A stretch of 64,000 nt of DNA from NCBI GenBank assembly GCA_019894765.1, contig JAGXNT010000040.1, positions 1 through 64,000 of the forward strand, read 5' to 3'. This DNA is from Candidatus Heimdallarchaeota archaeon (lineage in GTDB: Archaea; Asgardarchaeota; Heimdallarchaeia; JABLTI01). Shown here piece by piece: positions 27,666-36,613 of this stretch. Within the stretch, counting starts at the first letter, position 1, and every line of letters begins with the position of its first letter. The translations under genes were made by a program, and so were the position numbers. The notes beneath the pieces are model-generated. The model did no database searches. It saw nothing but the letters and a program-made list of their open reading frames with translations, and was not told the DNA's origin.

Positions 27666-28601
27666 ATGACAAATCCTTGGATTCGTATAATGCGCCCCTT
27701 CAATTGCTTACTTTTAACAATGTGTGCAATAGTTGGGATCATGGTAAGTAATCCCGAGGAATTTCAAGTTGCTGTTCAGTTACTAACTCACTTACCTTCC
27801 CTGATTATGATTTTTATTGGAGGTTGGGCTCTAAGTGCTTCTGCTATGGTGTTAAATGATTATTTCGATATTGAAGTAGATAAAATAAACGATCCTAAGA
27901 GACCTATTCCTTCGGGTGAAATCACACCTAAACAAGCATTAACTTTTGGTATTATTTTGATAGTAATTGGTATATTAATGGGAATTGGAATAGATTTATA
28001 TGAGTTTTTTAATGGATCTGGTTTACAAATTGGCGTTTCTATTGTTACTGCTGTGATTTGTGCCATAATGGCAATTGCATACACCAGATATATGAAAAGA
28101 TTCTCAATCGTAGGAAATTTGGCGGTTTCGGTTGGAGTGTGGTTGGGCTTTCTATATGGGGATTTAGTTTTAGATTTCGAAATATCCATATTAACCCAAT
28201 GCATGGCTGCTGCTGCATTCTTCCTTAATTTTGGAAGAGAAGTATCAAAAGGTATAATGGATGTTGAAGGGGATAGGGAAAATAATGTGTCAACAGTTGC
28301 TACCGCAATGGGCCCAAAATGGACTGCCATAATTGCTTCTGCAATTATATTTTTAGCAATCCCTGCATCAATTATCCCAATATTTATAGCTGAAGCAAGT
28401 TGGGTGTATTTATTTTCAATAAATGTAATTCAAGCACTTGTGCTAGCAGTAAGTATATGGATGCTAGTTGATCACAGACCTGAGACAATTAAAAAAATCA
28501 AATATGTGGTTCTAGTAACAATGCTACTTGCATTAATTGCATTTTCACTTGAGGCATTTCTAGGTAGATTTGTTGTTGAACCAATAATTGATTTAGTATA
28601 A
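27666..28601 (+). CDS. ubiA: UbiA prenyltransferase, probable digeranylgeranylglyceryl phosphate synthase
   Basis: Integral membrane prenyltransferase with about eight helices. The first aspartate motif is NDYFDIEVDKINDPKRPIPSG (about 61-81) and the second is DVEGDRENN (about 199-207); both bind prenyl diphosphate through Mg2+. In archaea the closest family adds the second geranylgeranyl chain in ether-lipid synthesis, the likely role here, although UbiA paralogues also act on other acceptors. The gene follows DP1 closely, possibly in one transcript. Confidence 0.88.
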   Translation: MTNPWIRIMRPFNCLLLTMCAIVGIMVSNPEEFQVAVQLLTHLPSLIMIFIGGWALSASAMVLNDYFDIEVDKINDPKRPIPSGEITPKQALTFGIILIVIGILMGIGIDLYEFFNGSGLQIGVSIVTAVICAIMAIAYTRYMKRFSIVGNLAVSVGVWLGFLYGDLVLDFEISILTQCMAAAAFFLNFGREVSKGIMDVEGDRENNVSTVATAMGPKWTAIIASAIIFLAIPASIIPIFIAEASWVYLFSINVIQALVLAVSIWMLVDHRPETIKKIKYVVLVTMLLALIAFSLEAFLGRFVVEPIIDLV

Positions 28602-28605
28602 AAAA

Positions 28606-28637
28606 GAAAAGAAGGGATATGAGATGTATCACATCTC
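28606..28637. terminator. hairpin at the UbiA / coiled-coil junction
   Basis: Seven-base perfect stem GAGATGT / ACATCTC with a three-base loop (28621-28637). The loop and stem contain the stop codon of the minus-strand gene at 28629-28631. A purine-rich tract before it reads as a T-run on the minus strand. Confidence 0.55.
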
Positions 28638-29447
28638 AGTTAGATGTTTTTGGTCTTCAGAACCTTCAATTACAGGTGGTTTTGGTTTTAATTGATTCTC
28701 TAAATTTGTCAATCTTTGACTAATTAAATCCAAAGCTCTTGAAAGCCTTCCTAAATCATCTCTATAACTTCCTACATCTGCTGCAGGAGCGATTGGTTCT
28801 CCTATAGAACCACCTTCGGTTGTAACTGCTCTGCCTTCAAGTTGAGACACTTTACTCTCTAAAGCTTCAATTGCAACTAATATAGATGGAACTCTATCAT
28901 CTCTTGATGTTCCTACTTGAGATTCTTCTAAAACATCTAATCGACTTGCTAGGCTTGTGAACATCTCCTCGTCAGTTTTATCCCCCGCTTTGTAAAGGTC
29001 TGATTCCAATCGAACAATGCGATCATTCTCTAAAGAATCAAGCTGTGCGGTTATTCCATTAATCATCTCTTTCAATTCTTCACTAACGTTTTCAAGTGTT
29101 GTTTCTATTAGATCGATTTTCTGTTTTATTTCATCAAGTTCTTCAGAATCCATTATTTCTTCTGGAGGTGGTGTGGATATTGGTAAACTACGTTCTGCTT
29201 CAGCAAAAAGCTGATCGCAGACGTTTTTTAAGGGATATTTATCAATAACTAATCTCGAATTATTCAATAACTCATTGGCAGCTTTGACGATACCATTTTT
29301 TGAGAATACTGGAACAATAACTTCATTCTCAACGTCTCCACGTAATAATAAAGCTAAAATCCATCTTCCTCTATCAGCTGTTAGCTGCAAACGATACATT
29401 GTACCTGGTATTTGCACTTCCACTTTGTCAATATTTGCTTGTGACAT
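28629..29447 (-). CDS. uncharacterised coiled-coil protein
   Basis: Not recognised. The first 90 residues form a compact beta/alpha domain (VEVQIPGTMYRLQL, RWILALLLRGD, GIVKAANELL). A proline-rich hinge (about 92-100) and then about 130 residues of heptad-type helix with acidic bias follow, and a final short coil (RALDLISQRLTNLENQL) comes before a flexible acidic tail. No membrane segment. The layout suggests an oligomeric adaptor. It is divergent from nothing nearby and precedes trxB on the same strand in reading order. Confidence 0.65.
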   Translation of the reverse strand: MSQANIDKVEVQIPGTMYRLQLTADRGRWILALLLRGDVENEVIVPVFSKNGIVKAANELLNNSRLVIDKYPLKNVCDQLFAEAERSLPISTPPPEEIMDSEELDEIKQKIDLIETTLENVSEELKEMINGITAQLDSLENDRIVRLESDLYKAGDKTDEEMFTSLASRLDVLEESQVGTSRDDRVPSILVAIEALESKVSQLEGRAVTTEGGSIGEPIAPAADVGSYRDDLGRLSRALDLISQRLTNLENQLKPKPPVIEGSEDQKHLTEM

Positions 29448-29569
29448 GGTTAACTCATTCCTAACAAAATGCTAATTTTTTTTATCTTAATCTTAACTAA
29501 CTTTGAAATGTATATAAGAATTATTAAGTGGGAAAAAAATGAGAAAAACGTGTAATCTTTATTACAAAA

Positions 29570-30499
29570 TCACAATTGTTCTACAAAGTTTTGTGCATGA
29601 GTTGCAGCTATACAACCATCACCAACTGCCGTGGCAATCTGTTTAATTCTTCCACACACATCTCCAGCAGCGTATACACCTGGAATATTGGTTTCAAGGG
29701 TTTCAATTTTGGTTACTATAAATCCTCGGTCATCAACTTCTACACCAAGCTGATTAGCAAGCAAGGTATTTGGAACACTACCATACTCAATAAAAACACC
29801 TTCAACTCTGATATCAGTCTCATTACTGCCTTCTTTGTAGGTCACTGATGTGACATATTCCTCACCAGATATTTTCGTAACTCGAGAGCTATAATGAATT
29901 TCTAAGTTCTCTTTCCCTTCTAAGCGTTTTTCATAGATTGCATCTGCACCTAGTTCTTTCTTAGTGCATATCAAGTATACTTTCGATGAAAGATTAGCCA
30001 TGTATAATGCAGATTTTGCTGCACCATTTCCATAACCAATTACAATTGTTGGTTTTCCTTGATATAGTGCTCCATCACAAACACTGCAATATGAGACTCC
30101 TCTCATGTAATATTCTTCTTCACCTGGAATTCGCATCTTTCGATGACGTGCACCCATTGCTAGAACAACTGCTTTTGCTTTTAATGTTTGATCATCATCT
30201 GTTTTGATTGTGAACTCATTGTCTTTCCTCAAAATTTCAATTACATTATCATAAATAATACTAGCACCATTTGCTTTTGTTTGATTCTCCATAGCTTCCA
30301 TTAATTCGAGACCTTCAACACCTTTAGCAAAACCGGTGTAGTTTTCAATTAAACCTAATTTAGCTACTTGTGATTCATATGGATTACCAATGACAATCGT
30401 AGACAATCCAGCTCGAGCTGTATAAATTGCCGTTGTTAATCCTGCTGGACCTGCTCCAATAATTGCAATTTGATATGCTTTTACTTCAGACATAATCAT
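29570..30499 (-). CDS. trxB: thioredoxin reductase
   Basis: FAD- and NAD(P)H-dependent disulfide reductase, 309 residues. FAD site GAGPAGLT (15-22), redox pair CSVC (138-141) within SYCSVCDGAL, NADPH site GYGNGAAKSA (about 154-163, with Y in place of the usual G) and FAD site YAAGDVCG near residue 274. The second position of the NADPH motif and nearby CTKKE suggest possible NADH or atypical cofactor use. No thioredoxin lies nearby. Start could also be ATG at 30493. Confidence 0.95.
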   Translation of the reverse strand: MIMSEVKAYQIAIIGAGPAGLTTAIYTARAGLSTIVIGNPYESQVAKLGLIENYTGFAKGVEGLELMEAMENQTKANGASIIYDNVIEILRKDNEFTIKTDDDQTLKAKAVVLAMGARHRKMRIPGEEEYYMRGVSYCSVCDGALYQGKPTIVIGYGNGAAKSALYMANLSSKVYLICTKKELGADAIYEKRLEGKENLEIHYSSRVTKISGEEYVTSVTYKEGSNETDIRVEGVFIEYGSVPNTLLANQLGVEVDDRGFIVTKIETLETNIPGVYAAGDVCGRIKQIATAVGDGCIAATHAQNFVEQL

Positions 30500-30634
30500 T
30501 CATCCTATTTCAAAACGATGCGAATAAACTCTATTGTTTGATTAGCACAAGAATTTCTATTTTTAAATAATTATTGTATCACTAACTTAAATTTCTGATA
30601 GTTTTTACTTAATACTATAAGGTCTATTGTGTAA

Positions 30635-32242
30635 CTATTCATAAAAGATTTCAGTTATTTTTCCAATCCCTTTAGTTCTGCCTTCTCTAAAAATAATCTG
30701 TCTATCCTTTTTCAAATACTCTGGATTGTAAAGAAACCGAAATCTCACTTTCGCTTTATCACCAGTTCGAATTACTTCTTTATCCATTTCGGTAATTTTT
30801 GCCGTTTGACGAATGGTACCGCAATGAATAACTGCTTGATAATTCTCTAGAATTGTTGTAGAGTGATACAAAACTAGAATTTCAGCTTCGAATTCTTTAG
30901 CGGCTTTGATCTTAGCATCTTTTCCAAGTAAAACCATGCCTTTTCTTATAGCAGCTCTTTGAATTCTTCTCAGAGCAAAAGTTGCAGTTTGTCCGGCTAC
31001 AACACGTTTCACTTGTATTCTTTTATTGTGAATGCTTTTAACTTTGATTTCTTGGAAGTTACCAAATTCATCCGGTCCAAGTAATAATTCATCATCAATT
31101 GCAACAGTTCCACTCATAAGAGTACCAGCAATAACCGTGCCCACACCTGTAACTGAAAACGTATCATCGATCTGAAATTCAACAGGTTCATCAAGAAATT
31201 CATCCCACATCTTATGTGCTGGTAGTAAATTCAAGAATTTTTTCAAATTATCTAGGTTTTCTCCTGTGACATTGGAAGCTAGGAAAATTGGGGCGATTCT
31301 GCCTGAAGCTAAGTTCTTTGCACTAACCACAATGTCATCGTCATTTCTGACAACTATTGGTATTTTATTCGAACCGGGTATTTTAAGCATCTTACTGAGA
31401 TTGTCTAATGTTTGCTTAAGAATATGTTTTGGACAAATGTCAATTTTGGTTATTACAATTATTATTGGAACCTTTAAAGCAAGAGCAATACCTAGATGCT
31501 CTTTTGTCATACCAACAACACCCATATTTGCCCCCACAACAAGTAAGACATAGTCAGGTTTATGTCCTGTTAAACCAAATAGAGTAGTTTTCAGATATTT
31601 TTCATGACCACCTAGATCTATAAAAGTAAGAACTTTCGAGCTTCCTTCTATGATTTTGGTCCACGATTTTTCATTTAAAGACTCATAATTTACAATGCGT
31701 CCTCTGCTATCATAACCCATGATTTGTTGACTTATACTTGAAGTACGACCTGTTTCTATCTCATGTTTGTGTCGAAAAACATTCACACGAGCGAGTCCTC
31801 GACCATTATCTAATTTGCCTTGTGTTAAAACACCAACAAGTGTACTCTTTCCGCTGTCAACATTACCTACAACTGCTATTCGAATTTCTAAGAAATCTTC
31901 TTCCGCAAATTTTCGTATTAAAACTTCTGCTACTGTGCCAATTTCACCCTCACGTTCTCTGAGAACAGTAATATCAGCGTTTAACTCAAGTGCCATTTTC
32001 TTTAAGGTTTCAATTGAGAGTTTTAATTCTTTAACTGATAATCCTTTGGGATATCCATTATCTTCAATACCAATTTCGTAAATTGCTTCCCCCATTCCTT
32101 CTTGTAATCTAAATTTCATTTGGGTAACTAAATGCTCGAATCTGGTGGCATTAGGATCAATTAGCTTAAGCTTATATTCGATATTACCTTCTTCGGATTC
32201 TTTATCCAATTTTTCAGCTTTCTTATTCTTTTTAGAAGACAT
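30635..32242 (-). CDS. GTPBP1/GTPBP2-like translational GTPase (EF-Tu superfamily)
   Basis: The N-terminal 115 residues are specific to this family. The GTPase domain follows with G1 GNVDSGKST (126-134), a switch II DLGGHEKY in place of DxxGH..Y, and G4 TKID. Two EF-Tu-like beta barrels make up the rest (about 350-535). The family corresponds to eukaryotic GTPBP1 and GTPBP2, which act in ribosome rescue and mRNA decay; archaeal members are less well known. Length matches the archaeal versions. Its presence, with the RING-like protein, is one reason to suspect an Asgard source. The coiled-coil gene at 32.3-33.6 kb lies directly upstream on the same strand. Confidence 0.88.
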   Translation of the reverse strand: MSSKKNKKAEKLDKESEEGNIEYKLKLIDPNATRFEHLVTQMKFRLQEGMGEAIYEIGIEDNGYPKGLSVKELKLSIETLKKMALELNADITVLREREGEIGTVAEVLIRKFAEEDFLEIRIAVVGNVDSGKSTLVGVLTQGKLDNGRGLARVNVFRHKHEIETGRTSSISQQIMGYDSRGRIVNYESLNEKSWTKIIEGSSKVLTFIDLGGHEKYLKTTLFGLTGHKPDYVLLVVGANMGVVGMTKEHLGIALALKVPIIIVITKIDICPKHILKQTLDNLSKMLKIPGSNKIPIVVRNDDDIVVSAKNLASGRIAPIFLASNVTGENLDNLKKFLNLLPAHKMWDEFLDEPVEFQIDDTFSVTGVGTVIAGTLMSGTVAIDDELLLGPDEFGNFQEIKVKSIHNKRIQVKRVVAGQTATFALRRIQRAAIRKGMVLLGKDAKIKAAKEFEAEILVLYHSTTILENYQAVIHCGTIRQTAKITEMDKEVIRTGDKAKVRFRFLYNPEYLKKDRQIIFREGRTKGIGKITEIFYE

Positions 32243-32345
32243 ACTCTCAAACTCAAATCTTATACAATCTATTTGGTAGTATTCTGAACGAAGTTATAAT
32301 ATATTAACGCTCACTAATATTTGTTTAAAAAGAAGAAAAAATAGA

Positions 32346-33563
32346 TTATTCTGTAATGTTAATCTTAACATCTTGATTTGTTAATCTTCTAATTTTTCTC
32401 TGTATATTTGCAGCAAAGCTAGCAATATCTTCATTTAAATTTTCTAGCCTTTCTTTGAGATTATTGACTCTACGTTGCTGAATGCCCTTATTTTTCTCAA
32501 GATTCTCTTGCTTTTCTTTGAATCCCATAATTTGCTCTTTAAGTCCTGATTCCTCAACCCTTGTTTCAATATCCTTTCTTTTCTTTGATTGTTGAAGAAG
32601 TTCTGAGTGTAATTCTTTAATTGATCCATCAATAATTTCTTGGGACAGAGAAATTGTTTTATTTTTCATTGCAGGTTTCAGTTTTATTTTCTCTTTTTCT
32701 GCAGCTTCCTTAAGTAACTCAAGTAAATCATTTAGATTTTTATGCCCTTCAGGCATGTCTTTAAAAGCCTCGAGTGGCCTATCTTTGTATTGTTCAACAA
32801 ATTCCATCAAATGAGGTGGAACCAATACTTTACCATCTTGAACTCTTGAATGTAACTTTCTAAAAGGTTTATCAAGACCACCCATTTGCAATTGTATTTT
32901 CTTAACTATGATATTCATTTCTTTGCTTATTTCAGCAAGTTCTTTTAGAATAGTTGCTGTCTCAAGATCAGAGGTATTATCATTTAAATCAGTAATTTGT
33001 TTCTCAAGCTTAGTAAGCTGACTAGATTCTGATTTGATTTCTTCCTTTAATTTCTCTCGTTCTTCTACTTTCTCAACAAGCAGAGTGATACTTTCAGATG
33101 CACTATCAACTTCCTTAAGCAGAACAGTTTTGTCTTTAAGAAAGGCTTCAAAATCTTGATAATTCTTCTGAACACGGGTTAATGCTCTATTCAAGATAAA
33201 AACTCGAGTCTTGTATTTCTTCTTGAGATTAGGAATGAATCTTTGACCAAGAGTCAAAACTCTTTTCAAAAATTTTTCTAATTCTTTTGAAAATTCTTCT
33301 GCAGTTTTGTATGTGATAGTATTTGGAAATTCAAATTCCTCAACCATTTCTGTCATCTTTTCAAAGATATTTTGTGAAGATCTAGTTTCAGAATCAACGG
33401 TATCGCTAACTTCGAAATCTTGGGCAGCGACTTTCAGCTCCTTGAAATTCTCTATAATATATTCCATTCTTTTCTTGATTTCTGAGCGAACTTTCATTAC
33501 TCGATTTTCAGTTTCGTTCTCGAACCATGTCTTCATTTTACTGAGTGAAATCACTTTAAACAT
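32346..33563 (-). CDS. long coiled-coil protein of unknown function
   Basis: Not recognised. 405 residues, almost wholly helical and highly charged. An N-terminal segment (1-150) is a helical bundle without a strict heptad, a central coiled coil (about 150-215) follows, and a short block with prolines (KVLVPPHLMEFVEQYKDRPLEAF) precedes a long C-terminal coiled coil (about 310-385) ending in a basic patch. No ATPase or membrane motif. It is about 100 bases upstream of the GTPBP1-like gene on the same strand, so the two may be coexpressed, and divergent from the MoxR gene. Confidence 0.65.
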   Translation of the reverse strand: MFKVISLSKMKTWFENETENRVMKVRSEIKKRMEYIIENFKELKVAAQDFEVSDTVDSETRSSQNIFEKMTEMVEEFEFPNTITYKTAEEFSKELEKFLKRVLTLGQRFIPNLKKKYKTRVFILNRALTRVQKNYQDFEAFLKDKTVLLKEVDSASESITLLVEKVEEREKLKEEIKSESSQLTKLEKQITDLNDNTSDLETATILKELAEISKEMNIIVKKIQLQMGGLDKPFRKLHSRVQDGKVLVPPHLMEFVEQYKDRPLEAFKDMPEGHKNLNDLLELLKEAAEKEKIKLKPAMKNKTISLSQEIIDGSIKELHSELLQQSKKRKDIETRVEESGLKEQIMGFKEKQENLEKNKGIQQRRVNNLKERLENLNEDIASFAANIQRKIRRLTNQDVKINITE

Positions 33564-33838
33564 CCCATAAGCATTGATAAAACACCAGTGGTTTTAATGA
33601 TTTTTCTTCGTATTTTCATTTATTCGTTGGTTTTATTTATCTTTCTTAACATCTTAACTTTGTTCATCATTAAATAGACTAACTCTCTTTTTAAATATTC
33701 CAAAATGTTTCAGAAGAAAATATTACCGCGAGGAAAACTATATAAAGAATATTCATCTTGCCTTTTAAGCTAGGTTACATTTAATTATAAGTAACGAGTA
33801 AAGTATTGTGGTACTTCTTAAAAATGCAGAGATGATTT

Positions 33839-34726
33839 ATGGTGCCTTCAAAACAAGTTGATAAAACCAATCTAAAAGAATCAGTAGAAGCAATAAAAAA
33901 GAAATTCAGAATTATTGGAAGAACAAATGAGCTGATGAAAGCCTTAGCAGCAAAGGCGGCAGGGAGACACATTCTAATGGAAGGTCCTGTTGGGGTTGGA
34001 AAAACAGAAATTGCTCATGCGTTAGCTGCTTATTTGAACACTGAATTTGTTCGATTCGATGGAGATGAGCGGTATCATCCAGATAAATTGGTTGGTCATT
34101 TCGATCCACCAGTAGTTTTGGAAAAAGGTTATTCTTTTGATTCATTTGTTTCAGGTCCTTTAATTCGGGCAATGCAAGAAGGGGCAATTCTCTTCTCGAA
34201 TGAAATTAATCGTTGTCCAGAATCAACACAGAACGTTTTACTCTCAGCAATGGATGAAGGACATATTGTTATTCCAAAACTTGGAGAGGTTACTGCTAAA
34301 CCAGGTTTCTTTATAATTGCCACACAGAATCCTGTAGAATTCATAGCAACAACACCTTTAGGTGAAGCTATTAAAGATCGATTTGTCTGGATTCGTCTTG
34401 ACTATCAGTCAGAACCAGAAGAAAAGCAAATAGTAGCTGCAAAAATAAAAGATGCTCCTGAAGATATAATCAATTATTCTGTTCTCATTGTTCGGGAAAC
34501 AAGGTTATCAACAGATCTCAGAAGAGGTGCAAGTATAAGAGGTGCTATAGACTTAGCTGCAATTATAAATGAATTCGAAGAACGAACCATTAATACGTGG
34601 ATAGATATCAGTATTATGGCTCTTGCAACGAAAATTGAATTAGAAGATGGTATTGAAGAGAAAATAGAAACTGTAATAGAAAAATTAGTAAGGAAGGTTA
34701 TCGGGAAGTTTTTTCGGACCGCATGA
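33839..34726 (+). CDS. MoxR-family AAA+ ATPase
   Basis: AAA+ chaperone-type ATPase. Walker A is GPVGVGKTE (about 50-58), Walker B region ILFSNEIN (about 118), sensor 1 ATQNP (about 160), and the arginine-containing sensor 2 DLRRGASIR near residue 220. The usual Walker B aspartate is asparagine (FSNEIN), as seen in part of the MoxR family. MoxR proteins typically work with VWA-domain partners to insert metals or remodel complexes; the next gene, seven bases downstream, is such a VWA protein, giving strong support to a functional pair. The target complex is unknown. Confidence 0.93.
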   Translation: MVPSKQVDKTNLKESVEAIKKKFRIIGRTNELMKALAAKAAGRHILMEGPVGVGKTEIAHALAAYLNTEFVRFDGDERYHPDKLVGHFDPPVVLEKGYSFDSFVSGPLIRAMQEGAILFSNEINRCPESTQNVLLSAMDEGHIVIPKLGEVTAKPGFFIIATQNPVEFIATTPLGEAIKDRFVWIRLDYQSEPEEKQIVAAKIKDAPEDIINYSVLIVRETRLSTDLRRGASIRGAIDLAAIINEFEERTINTWIDISIMALATKIELEDGIEEKIETVIEKLVRKVIGKFFRTA

Positions 34727-34733
34727 AATAGAA

Positions 34734-35792
34734 ATGGCCATATCTCCAGGACGAATGCCCCCTCAATTAGGGAGAATGACCCCAGAAAAATTAGTGCAAG
34801 CTGAGATTGTATCTGGAACTAGGACATCTAAAGATTATAATCAGATGACTCTAGGAATGAAGTTTCCTACTTTAAAGAAAATGTCTGAATTAGCAATTGA
34901 ATATGATAACATTCCAGCTTTAAGGGGGATCGCAAAAAGTAATCAATATGCTGTTGCGGAAGCTCTACAATCAAAGGAAGGAGTGAGAATGATTGAACGA
35001 AGAGCTGCAAGAGGCGAAGGAAGTGCCCCGGAGCTTTTCTTCATGTTGAGAAGCAATTTTGATCCTCAATATAGGAAAATATATCGAAGATTAGCGCGAA
35101 TCTCTGTTCTCAAATCCTCATATAGAGTTGTAGGTAGGGGATTGAAAGGTGAATTGCAAATAAGAACAGAATATGAACCGGGGATGAGTGATTTTGACAT
35201 GGATTTACTTATTGAAAAGTTTCTGATTAATCGATACATTCAGTACTCAGATATTGTAGCAATTGAAAGAAGAAGTAGAGAAAACATCGGTGTATTAATG
35301 TTTGATACATCAGGTTCGCTTTATGGTGAAAAATTCAGGAATGCAGCTATGGCGGTAGCTATTTTAGCATATCATTTAGCAAGGGAAAAATATGCCGTCA
35401 TACTTTTTAATACCAAAGCAACTGTCATAAAACAAATGAATGAAAAAGTGAAAATTGATACTTTGATTGATAGAGTACTTGAAAGTGACTCCGCAGGTTA
35501 CACAAATATTTCTGATGCATTAAAAAGTGGTTTAAAAGAATTAAATAAAGATAAAAGAACAGAAAAATTTGGAGTACTTATTAGTGATGGTTGTTTTAAT
35601 CGCGGACAAGATCCTCGTCCGTTTGCTAAAAACTTCTTTAATTTACATGTTTTAAGCTTACCATCTGAGAAAGTTTGGGGAGAAGCTGTTTGCAGAGATT
35701 TATCTCGACTCGGTAAAGGACGATATATAGCAGTTAAAAGTGTAAATCAAATACCAAGGATTTTGATGAAACTTTTACGAAAGAAAAGCTAA
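34734..35792 (+). CDS. von Willebrand factor A domain protein, MoxR partner
   Basis: The N-terminal 185 residues are helical and basic. The VWA domain follows (about 190-350). The metal-ion-dependent adhesion site is complete: FDTSGS (about 195), T in GYTNISDAL and D in ISDGCF. Length and layout match VWA partners of MoxR ATPases (CoxE-like/YehP-like). There is no signal peptide, so it acts in the cytoplasm. It is almost certainly cotranscribed with the MoxR gene. Confidence 0.9.
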   Translation: MAISPGRMPPQLGRMTPEKLVQAEIVSGTRTSKDYNQMTLGMKFPTLKKMSELAIEYDNIPALRGIAKSNQYAVAEALQSKEGVRMIERRAARGEGSAPELFFMLRSNFDPQYRKIYRRLARISVLKSSYRVVGRGLKGELQIRTEYEPGMSDFDMDLLIEKFLINRYIQYSDIVAIERRSRENIGVLMFDTSGSLYGEKFRNAAMAVAILAYHLAREKYAVILFNTKATVIKQMNEKVKIDTLIDRVLESDSAGYTNISDALKSGLKELNKDKRTEKFGVLISDGCFNRGQDPRPFAKNFFNLHVLSLPSEKVWGEAVCRDLSRLGKGRYIAVKSVNQIPRILMKLLRKKS

Positions 35793-35848
35793 TCTCAAAT
35801 TTCTTTCTTTGAATAAAAAAAGAATAAAAGAAATAATATTACAGTGAA

Positions 35849-36154
35849 TCAGAGATTAAACATTTGAGAGAAATCTTCTTCTTCATCATCTTCTTTTGGT
35901 TTCTTCTTGCGAGCATAAGCAGCGATTAGTTCCGGATGACTTCCCTGAACATGTGCTCGCCAATCCTTAATCAAACGACCACAATATCCACAAATACTTA
36001 GAGTTTCTTTTTCTTCTCTCTTCTGTAAGTATTCAGCATATTTGGGATGCTTTCTGTTCATATGTTCTTCGACATCGTCAACTAAGCACTGACAAATTTT
36101 GCAGAACTTAAGACCCTGACGCTTGTTTTGTATAATGGACGATTTAGCACACAA
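35849..36154 (-). CDS. small protein with two C2H2 zinc fingers
   Basis: 101 residues. Two consecutive fingers are visible: CKIC...EEHMNRKH (about 18-36) and CGYC...RAHVQGSH (about 54-72), with linkers of the kind seen in eukaryotic-type C2H2 modules. A basic stretch (ARKKKPKE) and acidic tail follow. The partner (DNA, RNA or protein) is unknown. GTG 36154 follows GAGGA at a reasonable distance; no ATG fits. Such paired fingers are found in some archaea but the function is not established. Confidence 0.75.
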   Translation of the reverse strand: MCAKSSIIQNKRQGLKFCKICQCLVDDVEEHMNRKHPKYAEYLQKREEKETLSICGYCGRLIKDWRAHVQGSHPELIAAYARKKKPKEDDEEEDFSQMFNL

Positions 36155-36613
36155 ATTGAAATCCTCGGCAGATATTTTGAATGAGTTAAAGACCTCTGAG
36201 AGAAGTAAAACTACTACAACTCAGTATACAGACTTCATTCTACGGTTATATCTTAAAAACCTTGTCCATGTGTTATTAATTCGAAATGAGTGTTGAAAAT
36301 TTGTACTATAATTCATTGAAAAGTTGACATTTTGCTAGGTTTTTTCTATGCGTAATATCTAATTATTACCTTTTTTCTCTTATATTTGTCAGAAATTTAG
36401 AGTTTTTCTCATACTATTTTTTCTTTATTTTTGTCAGCATCAAATCTTTTATTAATTTATAAATTGAATAATTATATTATTAATTATTTATTTTAGGAAT
36501 TCATTTTTCCAGTTGAAAATAAAGTTCAATAATATCTTTTACAAGCAAAGGGAAAAAATTAAATTGGGGATAGAGAAATTTTAGTATGTTAATATAGGAG
36601 AAAACAGAAACAG
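36155..36613. other. 459-base A+T-rich intergenic region
   Basis: No gene seen. It holds a tandem similarity: about 22 bases of T-rich sequence ending in TTTGTCAG at 36371-36392 and again at 36417-36437. It separates the zinc-finger gene from the flavoprotein gene and presumably contains promoters for both. Confidence 0.35.
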
